15,458 nucleotides of DNA from Candidatus Nomurabacteria bacterium RIFCSPHIGHO2_01_FULL_39_10 (GCA_001786805.1 MFTJ01000049.1:8908-24365); one strand, 5' to 3'. Shown: positions 4,616 through 11,840, counted from the stretch's first letter. The notes: generated by a model not told the origin, from the sequence alone. Translations and numbers: made by a program.

Positions 4616-7288
4616 TTATTTTCTGAGAGCTTTTTTGAGATATCTGCCTGTATACGATTTACTATTTCCCGCCACTTCTTCCGGTGTGCCTTTGGCGACC
4701 AAATTTCCGCCATTCACTCCCCCTTCCGGACCTATGTCTATAATGTAGTCCGAACTTTTTACAATATCAAGATTGTGTTCAATGAGAACGACTGTGTTAC
4801 CCTTAGTGACGAGTTTGTTCAAAACTTCCAAAAGTTTCTGCACATCATCATAGTGCAATCCCACAGTAGGCTCATCAAGAAGATAAATCGTCTTTTCAGT
4901 ATGCATACGAAAAAACTCACTACTGATTTTCACTCTTTGCGCTTCCCCGCCGGAGAGCGTTGTCGCCGATTGGCCAAGCTCCAAATAACCCAACCCCACA
5001 TCAAGAAGGGTTTGCAGTCTATCAGTAATTTCCGGGATATCTTTAAAAAATGTAAGTCCATTTTCTACGGTCATATGCAGAATTTCGTGGATATTTTTTT
5101 TCTTGTACTTCACCGTCAACGTTTCTTTATCAAAACGCTTACCGTTGCATACATCGCAAGTTACATAAACGGTGGGCAAGAAATGCATTTCTACCGCTAT
5201 TTCTCCGTTGCCCTCGCAGGCTTCGCAACGTCCACCTTTCACATTGAAAGAAAATCTATTTGCTTTCCAGCCGCGAAGTCGGGCTTCTTCGGTTGAGGCA
5301 AAAAGGTCTCGGATATGAGTAAAAGCGCCGGTGTATGTCGCCAAATTTGAGCGCGGAGTACGTCCGATTGGAGACTGGTCAATTAAAATCGCCCGAGAGA
5401 GATATTCAGTCCCAGAAAAAGAAGAACAATTAAAAACTTTTGCTGTGCGGTATTTGCGGTCATAACGAGCCTGTAAATTTTTGTAAAGAATTTCATACAT
5501 AAAAGAGCTTTTGCCGGAACCGGAAACTCCGGTGATGGAAGTCATTACCCCCAAAGGAACCTCCACATTCAAATTATTTATGTTAAAAATTTTTCCGCCA
5601 GCAATACGCAACGCGCCCTTGCCGATTCGACGTTTTTTGGGAACTTCTATTTTTGTTTCACCGCGCAAATAAGAAAGCGTGCGAGAATTATTTGTATTTC
5701 TTTTAGATGTGAGTAATTCATCTAAAAATCCGGACACAACCACTTGCCCGCCATGTACGCCAGCTTTTGGTCCGATATCTACGATATAATCCGAGGCATA
5801 AATAGTGTCTTCGTCATGCTCGACAATCAAAATGGTGTTTCCCAAATCCCTTAGATTTTGCAAGGTTTTTATGAGCCTGTCATTATCCCGCTGATGTAGA
5901 CCAATAGTGGGCTCATCCAAAACATAAAGCGCGCCTACCAACCGAGAGCCGAGTTGGGAAGCCAGGCGAATGCGCTGGGCTTCCCCGCCGGAGAGAGTAT
6001 TTGCTTTGCGGGAAAGCTGTAAATAATCCAGCCCGACATCGAGCATAAATTGGAGTCGAGCTTCTATTTCTTTGACCACCGGCACGGATATTTCTTTTTC
6101 CTGTTCGGAAAGTTTTAAATTTTTGAAAAATTCATGCGCATCAGCGATGGAAAGCGAAGCAAGGTCAAGTATATTTACACGCCTCCTCAAGGCAAGACCT
6201 TGGGCTCCCTTAAGGTCTTGCCTTTTTCCGCCGGTGTCAGCTGTTAAAAATACATTTAATGCCTCAGGACGCAAGCGCGCGCCGTGACAAGCATCGCAGG
6301 GTTCATCTCCCATAAAATATTTTGAACCGAGGCCGTTGCAAGCAGGGCAAGCGCCATACGGGGAATTGAAGGAAAAAAGACGAGGTTCAACTTCTGGAAA
6401 AGAGAAACCGTCATTCTTGCAGGCAAATTTTGCGGACATAATAAATTCGTTATCTCCTATCTTTATAGCAACTAATCCATCAGACTCAATTAATGCTCGC
6501 TCCAAAGCCTCTGACAGCCTCATTCTGCTCCCTTCTTTGTTGTCTGTAAATTCATGTACGGCAAAATGGTCCACCAATATATCAATGTTATGTGCTTTGT
6601 TTTTGGAAAGAGTAATTTGTTCGCGAAGCTTCTTCATCACGCCGTCCAAACGGATTTCCGTAAAACCTTTTCCGAGCAAATCATAAAGCAATTGATAATA
6701 TTCCCCTTTCCTGCCACGAATTATTGGGGAAAAAATTTGTATTTCTGTTTCGTCAAAATCTACCCCCATTACTTTTCTTTTATTTTTCCTTGCTCCGTTA
6801 GAAATAGAACTTTTAAGTTCGTAATTTCTAATGGAGTCCAGAATAAAATTTAAAATTTCTTCGCTACTAAGTTTTTTAATTTCTTCACCGCACTCTGGGC
6901 AATGCGGATGCCCGATGCGCGCGTACATTACGCGCAGATAATCGTAAATTTCTGTGATAGTGGCAACGGTCGAGCGCGGATTGTTTGAGCGGGATTTTTG
7001 GTCAATAGAAATCGCCGGCGAAAGACCGGTGATTTCGTCCACATCCGGCTTTGGCATCTGGTTTAAAAATTGGCGCGCATAAGAAGAAAGCGACTCCACA
7101 TATCTCCTTTGCCCTTCGGCAAAAATAGTATCAAAAGCGAGTGACGACTTCCCGCTTCCCGAAACGCCAGTAATCACCACCATTTTATTTCTTGGCATCT
7201 CTACATTTATGTTCTTTAGGTTGTGAGTTCTAGCCCCTTTTACTATTATTTTACTTGCCCCGTTTGAATTTTCACTTTTTTTTATCAT
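4616..7288 (-). CDS. uvrA: Excinuclease ABC subunit A (UvrA ATPase)
   Basis: UvrA dimers scan DNA for damage and load UvrB. This 890-residue protein has both ABC ATPase modules: Walker A GVSGSGKSS at 41-49 and 587-595, LSGGE signatures at 432-436 and 778-782, and Walker B YVLDEPT at 455-461 and LLDEPT at 803-808. The C-terminal zinc site is complete (C688/C691 and C711/C714). In the first-half insertion zinc site C314/C317 are present, but the partner pair reads CKND (290-293), so one ligand Cys is Asp. C130/C133 and C331/C334 are further CxxC pairs. Two palindromes are translated in frame (about residues 152-168 and 353-370), which explains odd loops compared with typical UvrA. It lies 137 bases after uvrB and one base before uvrC. 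No clear Shine-Dalgarno precedes the ATG. Confidence 0.97.
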   Translation of the reverse strand: MIKKSENSNGASKIIVKGARTHNLKNINVEMPRNKMVVITGVSGSGKSSLAFDTIFAEGQRRYVESLSSYARQFLNQMPKPDVDEITGLSPAISIDQKSRSNNPRSTVATITEIYDYLRVMYARIGHPHCPECGEEIKKLSSEEILNFILDSIRNYELKSSISNGARKNKRKVMGVDFDETEIQIFSPIIRGRKGEYYQLLYDLLGKGFTEIRLDGVMKKLREQITLSKNKAHNIDILVDHFAVHEFTDNKEGSRMRLSEALERALIESDGLVAIKIGDNEFIMSAKFACKNDGFSFPEVEPRLFSFNSPYGACPACNGLGSKYFMGDEPCDACHGARLRPEALNVFLTADTGGKRQDLKGAQGLALRRRVNILDLASLSIADAHEFFKNLKLSEQEKEISVPVVKEIEARLQFMLDVGLDYLQLSRKANTLSGGEAQRIRLASQLGSRLVGALYVLDEPTIGLHQRDNDRLIKTLQNLRDLGNTILIVEHDEDTIYASDYIVDIGPKAGVHGGQVVVSGFLDELLTSKRNTNNSRTLSYLRGETKIEVPKKRRIGKGALRIAGGKIFNINNLNVEVPLGVMTSITGVSGSGKSSFMYEILYKNLQARYDRKYRTAKVFNCSSFSGTEYLSRAILIDQSPIGRTPRSNLATYTGAFTHIRDLFASTEEARLRGWKANRFSFNVKGGRCEACEGNGEIAVEMHFLPTVYVTCDVCNGKRFDKETLTVKYKKKNIHEILHMTVENGLTFFKDIPEITDRLQTLLDVGLGYLELGQSATTLSGGEAQRVKISSEFFRMHTEKTIYLLDEPTVGLHYDDVQKLLEVLNKLVTKGNTVVLIEHNLDIVKSSDYIIDIGPEGGVNGGNLVAKGTPEEVAGNSKSYTGRYLKKALRK
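5701..5727. repeat. Small inverted repeat in uvrA (may be chance)
   Basis: TTTTAGATG (5701-5709) and CATCTAAAA (5719-5727) match perfectly around a 9-base loop. It falls in the variable linker after the first ATPase module (residues about 521-529), so insertion is possible but cannot be shown. Confidence 0.35.
6189..6224. repeat. Perfect 13-bp inverted repeat inserted in uvrA
   Basis: AAGGCAAGACCTT (6189-6201) and AAGGTCTTGCCTT (6212-6224) match 13 of 13 around a 10-base loop. The element encodes roughly KRQDLKGAQGLALRRRV between RLRPEALNVF and NILDLASLSI. In typical UvrA these stretches are separated by only a few residues. Confidence 0.8.
6793..6836. repeat. 44-bp hairpin element inserted in uvrA
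   Basis: Left arm 6793-6812 (CTCCGTTAGAAATAGAACTT) and right arm 6815-6836 pair over 19 positions, with one substitution and a 2-base bulge around a TT loop. It encodes about SIRNYELKSSISNGARK, in the loop after the first CxxC module (HCPECGEEIKKLSSEEI) and before FSPIIRGRKGEY. Confidence 0.7.
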
Positions 7289-7313
7289 AAAATTAAATAC
7301 TGTTTAATGCCCT

Positions 7314-7388
7314 TTATTTATATAGCCTAAAAAGTAATTTTGAAAATTCTTCGGGGTCTGTGGTCATAAACACAACGACACCCGCCAT
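7314..7388 (-). other. Possible 24-residue ORF in the uvrB-uvrA gap
   Basis: ATG 7388 opens a 24-residue frame (MAGVVVFMTTDPEEFSKLLF, then RLYK) that ends 25 bases before uvrA. The rest of the 137-base gap contains a 6-bp stem (ACACCC 7378-7383 with GGGTGT 7399-7404) overlapping the ORF start, and no clear promoter. Whether it is translated is unknown; it could be a leader peptide, a remnant or chance. Confidence 0.25.
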
Positions 7389-7425
7389 TACTCATAGGGG
7401 GTGTAACACTTTTCAATCTAACACA

Positions 7426-9564
7426 CTATTTTTTCTTCTCCAAACTTGCCTTCAAAACCCCGATTTCGTCCCGCAATATTGCCGCGGTTTCGAAGTCTAG
7501 CTCTTTGACCGCTTTATTCATTTCTTTCTCTTTCATTTTTATTATTTTTTCGTGAATCAAATTCTCAATCTCTTCGTCGGAAAGATAACTTTTCTCCGGA
7601 GTTTTTGTGCGTTCCGGTTTGGATAATTCTTTTTTGTAAGATTTTTTAAATATTTCCAAATCAAGTTTCAATTCTGCGTTTACTATTTTCCCGTGCTCGC
7701 TTTCTAACTCTTCGGTAATATCTTTTATCTTCTTCTTTATTGTTTTCGGTGTAATGCCGTGCTTCTTATTGTAAGCCAGTTGGATATTTCTTCGTCGAGC
7801 GGTTTCTTTAAGAGCATAATCCATAGCGTTGGTCATAATGTCTGCATAAAGAATAACTTTGCCCTCAGAGTTTCGCGCCGCGCGACCGATGGTTTGAATG
7901 AGGGAGGTTTCGGAGCGCAAAAAACCGGCTTTGTCAGCGTCTAGAATTCCAATTAAGGCAACTTCCGGCAAGTCTAGCCCCTCACGCAAAAGATTTACTC
8001 CAACTAAAACATCAAACCCCAAACCAAAGCCTTCGGCTTGGGACGGGGCAGGCTCTCCTTTTCCTCCACGCCTAAATCTAGAAAGTATTTTGATGCGTTC
8101 CATTGTCTTTATATCGCTATGTAAATATTCTGCTTTTATCTTTTTTTCCTTTAAGTAGGCAGAAAGGTCTTCCGCCATTTTTTTTGTTAGCGTTGTAGCC
8201 AAAACACGAAAACCTTTTTTAATTGTTTTTTCCGCTTCTGCTATAAAATTTGAAATTTGTCCTTTGTAATTTTCTTTCTCGCTCACCCGCCGCACAATCG
8301 TTTCCGGATCTACCAGCCCAGTCGGACGAATTATTTGTTCCACAATTTGCTCGCTTTGCGTTCTCTCTTGTTCGCTTGGAGTTGCAGAAATGTAAATCAC
8401 CTGACCAATACGCTTTTGAAATTCATCATATTTCAGGGGTCTATTGTCTTTTGCCGAAGGCAAGCGAAAACCATATTTTACAAGGGTTTTTTTACGTGAA
8501 GCGTCCCCCGCATACATACCTTGAAGTTGTGGCAAGGTTACATGTGATTCGTCAATAATTGTAAGAAAACCCGTTTTCGGAAAATAAGACAGTAGAGTCT
8601 CCGGCGGCTCACCTTCTTTTTTGCCAGATAAATGACGAGAGTAGTTTTCAATGCCGTTGCAATAGCCAATTTCTTTGATCATCGCAAGATCATAATTTGT
8701 TCGGCGCTTTATTCTTTCCGCTTCTAAAAGTTTTCCTTCTTTTTTGAATTTTTTTAATTGCGCTGTTAATTCTTCTTTTATATTTACCAGCGCTATTTTC
8801 TTTTTTATATCTTCAGTGATGAAATGTTTTGCAGGGAAAATAAAGATACTCTTTTCATCTTTTATAATATGCGCGGAAATAGGGTCAACTTTTATTATCT
8901 TTGAAATTTCTCCGCTATTTATTTCAATTTGATACATTACAGTCTCCGAAACTGGCATAAATTCTACTCTGGAGCCGAGAGAGCGGAATGTTCCCGGCGT
9001 TAAATCCGCATTGGTGCGTTCAAAATGTATGGCAATGAGGGATTTCATTAAAACCATACGATCCATCTTCTGCCCAACTTCTAATTTTAGATTAACTTTT
9101 TCATATTCTTCCGGCGAACCCAAGCCATAGATACAAGAAACAGAAGCGACGATAATGACATCCGGTCTGGTTAACAGCGCCTGCGTGGAAGCGTGACGCA
9201 ACATATCTATCTCCTTGTTTATAGAAGCATCTTTCTCAATATAAGTGTCCGAAGCCGGCATGTACGCTTCCGGCTGGTAATAATCATAATAAGAAACAAA
9301 ATAATGCACGGCGGAATCCGGAAAAAATAATCTGAACTCCTGCGCCAGCTGAGCGGCAAGCGTTTTGTTGTGCGCAATTACTAGGGTAGGTTTGTTATAT
9401 TGCGCAATTACATTTGCTATAGTAAAAGTCTTTCCTGTGCCGGTAGCTCCCAGCAATGTCTGCTTCTTCAGACCTTTAGATAAGCCTTGCGCTAACTTTG
9501 AAATCGCCCCCGGTTGGTCTCCCGCCGGAAACCAAGGCTGATGCAGTTTGAAAATAGACTTCAT
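7426..9564 (-). CDS. uvrB: Excinuclease ABC subunit B (UvrB helicase)
   Basis: UvrB receives damaged DNA from UvrA, verifies the lesion and recruits UvrC. In this 712-residue protein the Walker A is GATGTGKT (39-46). The damage-probing beta-hairpin is YDYYQPEAYMPASDTYIEKD (93-112). Walker B is IIDESH (336-341), and helicase motifs V and VI are GVNLLREGLDLPE (522-534) and QTIGRAARN (557-565). The C-terminal UVR helices that dock UvrC lie at about 677-708. An in-frame palindromic insert (about 499-516, GGKGEPAPSQAEGFGLG) sits just before FDVLVG of motif V. The ATG abuts the stop of a 47-residue upstream gene (TAG ATG), so translation is probably coupled and transcription starts at that gene's promoter. 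Confidence 0.97.
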   Translation of the reverse strand: MKSIFKLHQPWFPAGDQPGAISKLAQGLSKGLKKQTLLGATGTGKTFTIANVIAQYNKPTLVIAHNKTLAAQLAQEFRLFFPDSAVHYFVSYYDYYQPEAYMPASDTYIEKDASINKEIDMLRHASTQALLTRPDVIIVASVSCIYGLGSPEEYEKVNLKLEVGQKMDRMVLMKSLIAIHFERTNADLTPGTFRSLGSRVEFMPVSETVMYQIEINSGEISKIIKVDPISAHIIKDEKSIFIFPAKHFITEDIKKKIALVNIKEELTAQLKKFKKEGKLLEAERIKRRTNYDLAMIKEIGYCNGIENYSRHLSGKKEGEPPETLLSYFPKTGFLTIIDESHVTLPQLQGMYAGDASRKKTLVKYGFRLPSAKDNRPLKYDEFQKRIGQVIYISATPSEQERTQSEQIVEQIIRPTGLVDPETIVRRVSEKENYKGQISNFIAEAEKTIKKGFRVLATTLTKKMAEDLSAYLKEKKIKAEYLHSDIKTMERIKILSRFRRGGKGEPAPSQAEGFGLGFDVLVGVNLLREGLDLPEVALIGILDADKAGFLRSETSLIQTIGRAARNSEGKVILYADIMTNAMDYALKETARRRNIQLAYNKKHGITPKTIKKKIKDITEELESEHGKIVNAELKLDLEIFKKSYKKELSKPERTKTPEKSYLSDEEIENLIHEKIIKMKEKEMNKAVKELDFETAAILRDEIGVLKASLEKKK
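8014..8052 (-). repeat. Palindromic element, GCCCCGT...GGGGTTT family, inside uvrB
   Basis: On the minus strand it reads CCTGCCCCGT, stem CCAAGCC / GGCTTTGG around GAA, then TTTGGGGTTT. The flanks are those of the copies at 2551 and 4445, but the two variable stem positions are CC/GG instead of CG/CG or GG/CC. It encodes PAPSQAEGFGLG within UvrB. Confidence 0.75.
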
Positions 9565-9708
9565 CTATTTAACATAACCGTCTAGAGTCAATTCGTCAAC
9601 ACCGCCATCAAAGGAATCATAGGCCTTTACCACAAGATGGTAAGCAATGGCGGAAGTTATAATGGTGAAAATAAGAAAATTTACTAGAGTGAAATTAATT
9701 CTGTGCAT
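9565..9708 (-). CDS. 47-residue single-pass membrane peptide leading the uvr cluster
   Basis: This small gene runs from ATG 9708 to TAG 9567-9565, immediately followed by the uvrB ATG. The product begins MHRINFTLVNFLIFTIITSA and continues IAYHLVVKAYDSFDGGVDEL. Residues about 6-27 are one hydrophobic segment and the last 20 residues are acidic and polar, so it is probably an inner-membrane peptide with a short soluble tail. Support for it being real: a strong extended -10 box lies seven bases before its ATG, no other start is near that promoter, and the junction with uvrB has no spacing. I recognise no family. It may act mainly as a translational leader for uvrB, or it may be a separate membrane protein. 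Confidence 0.6.
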   Translation of the reverse strand: MHRINFTLVNFLIFTIITSAIAYHLVVKAYDSFDGGVDELTLDGYVK

Positions 9709-9715
9709 ATCTCAT

Positions 9716-9724
9716 ATTATACCA
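9716..9724 (-). promoter_or_regulatory. Extended -10 promoter of the uvr cluster, leaderless start
   Basis: The minus strand reads TGG-TATAAT at 9724-9716, a perfect -10 with the TG extension. Seven bases then separate it from the ATG at 9708, so the mRNA would start at or next to that codon. No good -35 is visible, as is common with extended -10 promoters. It faces away from the tRNA promoter 9 bases further on. No LexA-like operator was recognised. Confidence 0.6.
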
Positions 9725-9729
9725 CTTTC

Positions 9730-9758
9730 TTGATTTTTAGCATTATTTCATATATATT
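9730..9758 (+). promoter_or_regulatory. Sigma-70-type promoter of tRNA-Lys
   Basis: TTGATT (9730-9735), a 17-base spacer and TATATT (9753-9758) place the start about five bases before the mature tRNA. Confidence 0.55.
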
Positions 9759-9769
9759 TGAGTGACTAT

Positions 9770-9842
9770 GCGCCCATAGCTCAGTTGGTAGAGCAGGTCC
9801 CTTTTAAGGACAAGGTCCCAGGTCCGATCCCTGGTGGGCGCA
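9770..9842 (+). tRNA. tRNA-Lys (anticodon TTT)
   Basis: The 73 bases fold as a full cloverleaf: acceptor GCGCCCA/TGGGCGC, D-stem GCTC/GAGC, anticodon loop CTTTTAA with TTT at positions 34-36, T-stem CCAGG/CCTGG and discriminator A. CCA is not encoded (CAA follows). Two oddities are visible. The top anticodon-stem pair (27-43) is G-A, and the T-loop reads TCCGATC, with C where the near-universal T55 (pseudouridine site) is expected. Confidence 0.95.
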
Positions 9843-9918
9843 CAAAGTTTTCAGCTTTATTTTATAAGTATGTTTTGTCGCTAACCCAGATTGCAATCGA
9901 ACTGTGTTAAAACTAAAC

Positions 9919-9924
9919 TATAAA
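9919..9924 (+). promoter_or_regulatory. Possible -10 box, leaderless start of the membrane protein gene
   Basis: TATAAA is followed by six bases and ATG 9931, the same spacing as the minus-strand leaderless promoters. The TG extension is absent, and TTGCAA upstream (9891) is too far (22 bases) for a good -35. Confidence 0.35.
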
Positions 9925-9930
9925 TAAATT

Positions 9931-10548
9931 ATGATTACATGGATAATAATTTGGCTATTTTTTTGGATTAGTGCATTGGGTTTGACCAATTATCTTTTCA
10001 AAGAACACAAGATTACTTATTTTGAAAAATCTTGGCAACACACAATTTTTTTCATAGTTCTATCGCTAATTCTTTTTATTGTTTATCAAAACCAGTTCTT
10101 TACATATTTTAAAGCTTTTTCTGTGTGACATCTAGTTGCTGTTTTATCCTTATTCGTATTATGGCTTTTTGTTCCGATTCTTTATAAGAATGATTACTAC
10201 GCCAAAAAAGAAAGATTTGGTTATCAGTTGCCAAAGTTTTTTGAAATTCTTTTTCAAGATATTTGTTTCTTGGGTGGTTTATTAACCTTTGGAATTTCTC
10301 CAATCATGTTTGGTTTATTCTTTTTTGCTGTTCATATTCCCGCAGTATTTATTCTTCCAAAAAAATTTGCTCTTTTGCCTATAACTGGCTCACTTTTCGG
10401 AGGGTTAATTTTCGCATATTTACAATCTCAAGGAATTTCAGGGTTCTTGTTAGCACTGTTTATACACTTATTATTTTGGGGTACTTTACACTATCTACTT
10501 ACAAAATCTATAGACGGCTTTCTAGGAATAACGCCATTGAAAAGATAA
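9931..10548 (+). pseudogene. Multi-spanning membrane protein (degenerate CPBP-like) interrupted by one in-frame TGA
   Basis: One reading frame runs from ATG 9931 to TAA 10546-10548 with a single TGA at 10126-10128, about codon 66 of 206. Hydrophobic segments continue smoothly across the stop: LFVLWLFVPIL follows within 20 residues. TGG (Trp) to TGA is the simplest change. About six transmembrane segments are visible. The C-terminal half reads FEILFQDICFLGGLL, FFFAVHIP and GFLLALFIHLLFW. These align with the EExxFR, FxxxH and H motifs of CPBP intramembrane proteases, but with Gln-Asp in place of Glu-Glu, so catalysis is doubtful. The family call is tentative. The 88 bases between the tRNA and this gene show nothing more than the -10 box. 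ATG 10228 could restart the C-terminal part. Confidence 0.5.
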
Positions 10549-10551
10549 ATT

Positions 10552-10649
10552 TTAGCTTAGCAAAGCAGTTTTAACATCATCCACTAAGTCGTTGCCTCAA
10601 CTTTCTCCATCGCCTTAATAAAAAGAAGTTTATTATATAAACTTTCCAT
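10552..10649 (-). pseudogene. Short ORF remnant with frameshift downstream of holA
   Basis: ATG 10649 reads MESLYNKLLFIKAMEKVEAT to a TAG at 10584. Shifting frame by one base near 10590 continues as DLVDDVKTALLS to a TAA at 10552. The sequence looks like a decayed small helical protein, but I recognise no family and it may be chance. Confidence 0.25.
10620..10644 (-). terminator. Probable intrinsic terminator downstream of holA
   Basis: The minus strand reads AAGTTTAT-ATA-ATAAACTT (8-bp stem) followed by C and five T. The stem is AT-rich. Its first four bases also pair in a competing stem upstream (ACTTTCC 10641-10647 with GGAAAGT 10662-10668). Confidence 0.4.
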
Positions 10650-10706
10650 ATAAGAGTAGTCGGAAAGTATAGTTATGATTAAGTCCTGTTCTTGGCACAG
10701 AAAGTT

Positions 10707-11354
10707 TTAGAAGGCTTCAAGCAAAAACTGTTCGAAAGCAGACTCATCGTCGCAACCCTTTTTGCGGGCTTCCGGCAATAAATAGCTTAAGCGCAGGGCG
10801 GAGTTCTTTAGTTCACCTTCCGAGAATTTGCTAAAATTCTTTTTTAGGAGCATATCCTTAATTTTCCAAAAAAGTACGCCGACTATTTCCTCCATGCCTA
10901 CTCCTTTGTCCATCGCCTGACGAAAATAAATCCACATATTTAATTTATCTTTTTGACTAAATGCGTTGGCTACCAGAAAATTGTCAAATTTTTCCTTCTT
11001 TTCTTTCGGCAATTCAAAAACATTTAGCTCAGCGCGTGCTTTTTTAAAAGCATCAAGAATTGGCTTGTTTAATTTACTCTCTAAAAATATAAAAGAGTTT
11101 TGCGATTCACCCATTAATTCCAATTTTTCCAGAACAAAGTTGCGAGTTTCTTCGTGTTCAAAAATATTTTGAAAAATTGTTGCGGATAAAGCTGAAAAAA
11201 GGCTTGAGCCGGAATACAGGCTTTCTATTTGCATAGGATCAAAATTATTCCGGCTTATTAAAAATTTTTCCGTGCTGACAGGAACGGAACTTATGAATCT
11301 TTCATAGAAAAGAAGCTTGTTTTTGGCATCGTCCCCCGCAAAAAGGTGTAACAT
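10707..11354 (-). CDS. holA: DNA polymerase III delta subunit-like protein, short form
   Basis: This 215-residue protein resembles the clamp-loader delta subunit, which opens the beta sliding clamp. The N-terminus (MLHLFAGDDAKNKLLFYERF) matches the delta start, where a residual nucleotide-binding fold lacks Walker residues. A central stretch (SFIFLESKLNKPILDAFKKA, about 87-106) matches the strand-helix that precedes the delta lid. The C-terminal helices (NAFSQKDKLNMWIYFRQAMD to LSYLLPEARK) match the collar domain. Typical delta proteins have about 330 residues, so this is a reduced version. It lies four bases after the methyltransferase gene stop (TAA GCC ATG), so it is transcribed from that gene's promoter. 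The call rests on overall pattern, with no catalytic motif to confirm it. Confidence 0.6.
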   Translation of the reverse strand: MLHLFAGDDAKNKLLFYERFISSVPVSTEKFLISRNNFDPMQIESLYSGSSLFSALSATIFQNIFEHEETRNFVLEKLELMGESQNSFIFLESKLNKPILDAFKKARAELNVFELPKEKKEKFDNFLVANAFSQKDKLNMWIYFRQAMDKGVGMEEIVGVLFWKIKDMLLKKNFSKFSEGELKNSALRLSYLLPEARKKGCDDESAFEQFLLEAF

Positions 11355-11357
11355 GGC

Positions 11358-11834
11358 TTAAAATCTAACTGTTTTTTTGTATTCCAAATAAGAAGCGCCG
11401 TATTTTTCCACAAGCATTTTTTCCGCTTTGTCTTGAAAGATGAATTTTTCAAGACAAAAAGAAATGAGAGTGGTTAAAACCACAAAAAAAGCGTTGGCGA
11501 TAAATCCAAACCCCATTACCAGCAAAAAAAGCCCGAAATGGGTGGGATTGCGGGTATAACGATAGGGACCAACAAAGAAATGCTCCTTGCTAATAATCTG
11601 ACCTTTTGAACCATGTGGAGTTTTTTCCGCCCAAAGAATCAAAGAGGTTCCAAATACTAATAGTCCCAAGCCAATCGGCGCAAATGAAGAATTTGTAAAA
11701 ATTTCAAACCGAAAAACTATATCGAGAACAACGCCAGTTAAAAACAGAATAAAATAAATAGCATGTGAATGCGCCAAAGCTCTGCGAACTTTGTGTTGGG
11801 GAGAAATATTGTTTTCTTTATTCCCAGTTTCCAT
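11358..11834 (-). CDS. Isoprenylcysteine carboxyl methyltransferase/PEMT-like membrane methyltransferase
   Basis: This is a 158-residue membrane enzyme with hydrophobic segments at about 24-43, 52-70 and a long one at 100-124. The family's SAM-binding signature is GPYRYTRNPTHFGLFLL (89-105). The C-terminal helix QDKAEKMLVEKYGASYLEYK (135-154) corresponds to the conserved E..L...-G..Y..Y motif. Such proteins methylate isoprenylcysteine in eukaryotes. In bacteria the substrates are mostly unknown and may be lipids. It has its own leaderless promoter and forms a two-gene unit with holA, an unrelated function. Confidence 0.8.
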   Translation of the reverse strand: METGNKENNISPQHKVRRALAHSHAIYFILFLTGVVLDIVFRFEIFTNSSFAPIGLGLLVFGTSLILWAEKTPHGSKGQIISKEHFFVGPYRYTRNPTHFGLFLLVMGFGFIANAFFVVLTTLISFCLEKFIFQDKAEKMLVEKYGASYLEYKKTVRF

Positions 11835-11840
11835 TTTTGT

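Noticed and set aside
4615..4713. A longer UvrC start that overlaps uvrA by about 100 bases
   Set aside because: Those 33 residues are not UvrC-like. The ATG at 4614 begins right before the conserved GIY-YIG domain and one base after the uvrA stop.
4574..5296. A 240-codon plus-strand open frame opposite the uvrA 3' end
   Set aside because: It is antisense to highly conserved UvrA motifs, including the second LSGGE and Walker B, and has no family signature.
10126..10128. UGA recoded as an amino acid
   Set aside because: There is only one such codon in a poorly conserved gene. None occurs inside the long conserved uvr or pol frames, so a mutation or base error is simpler.
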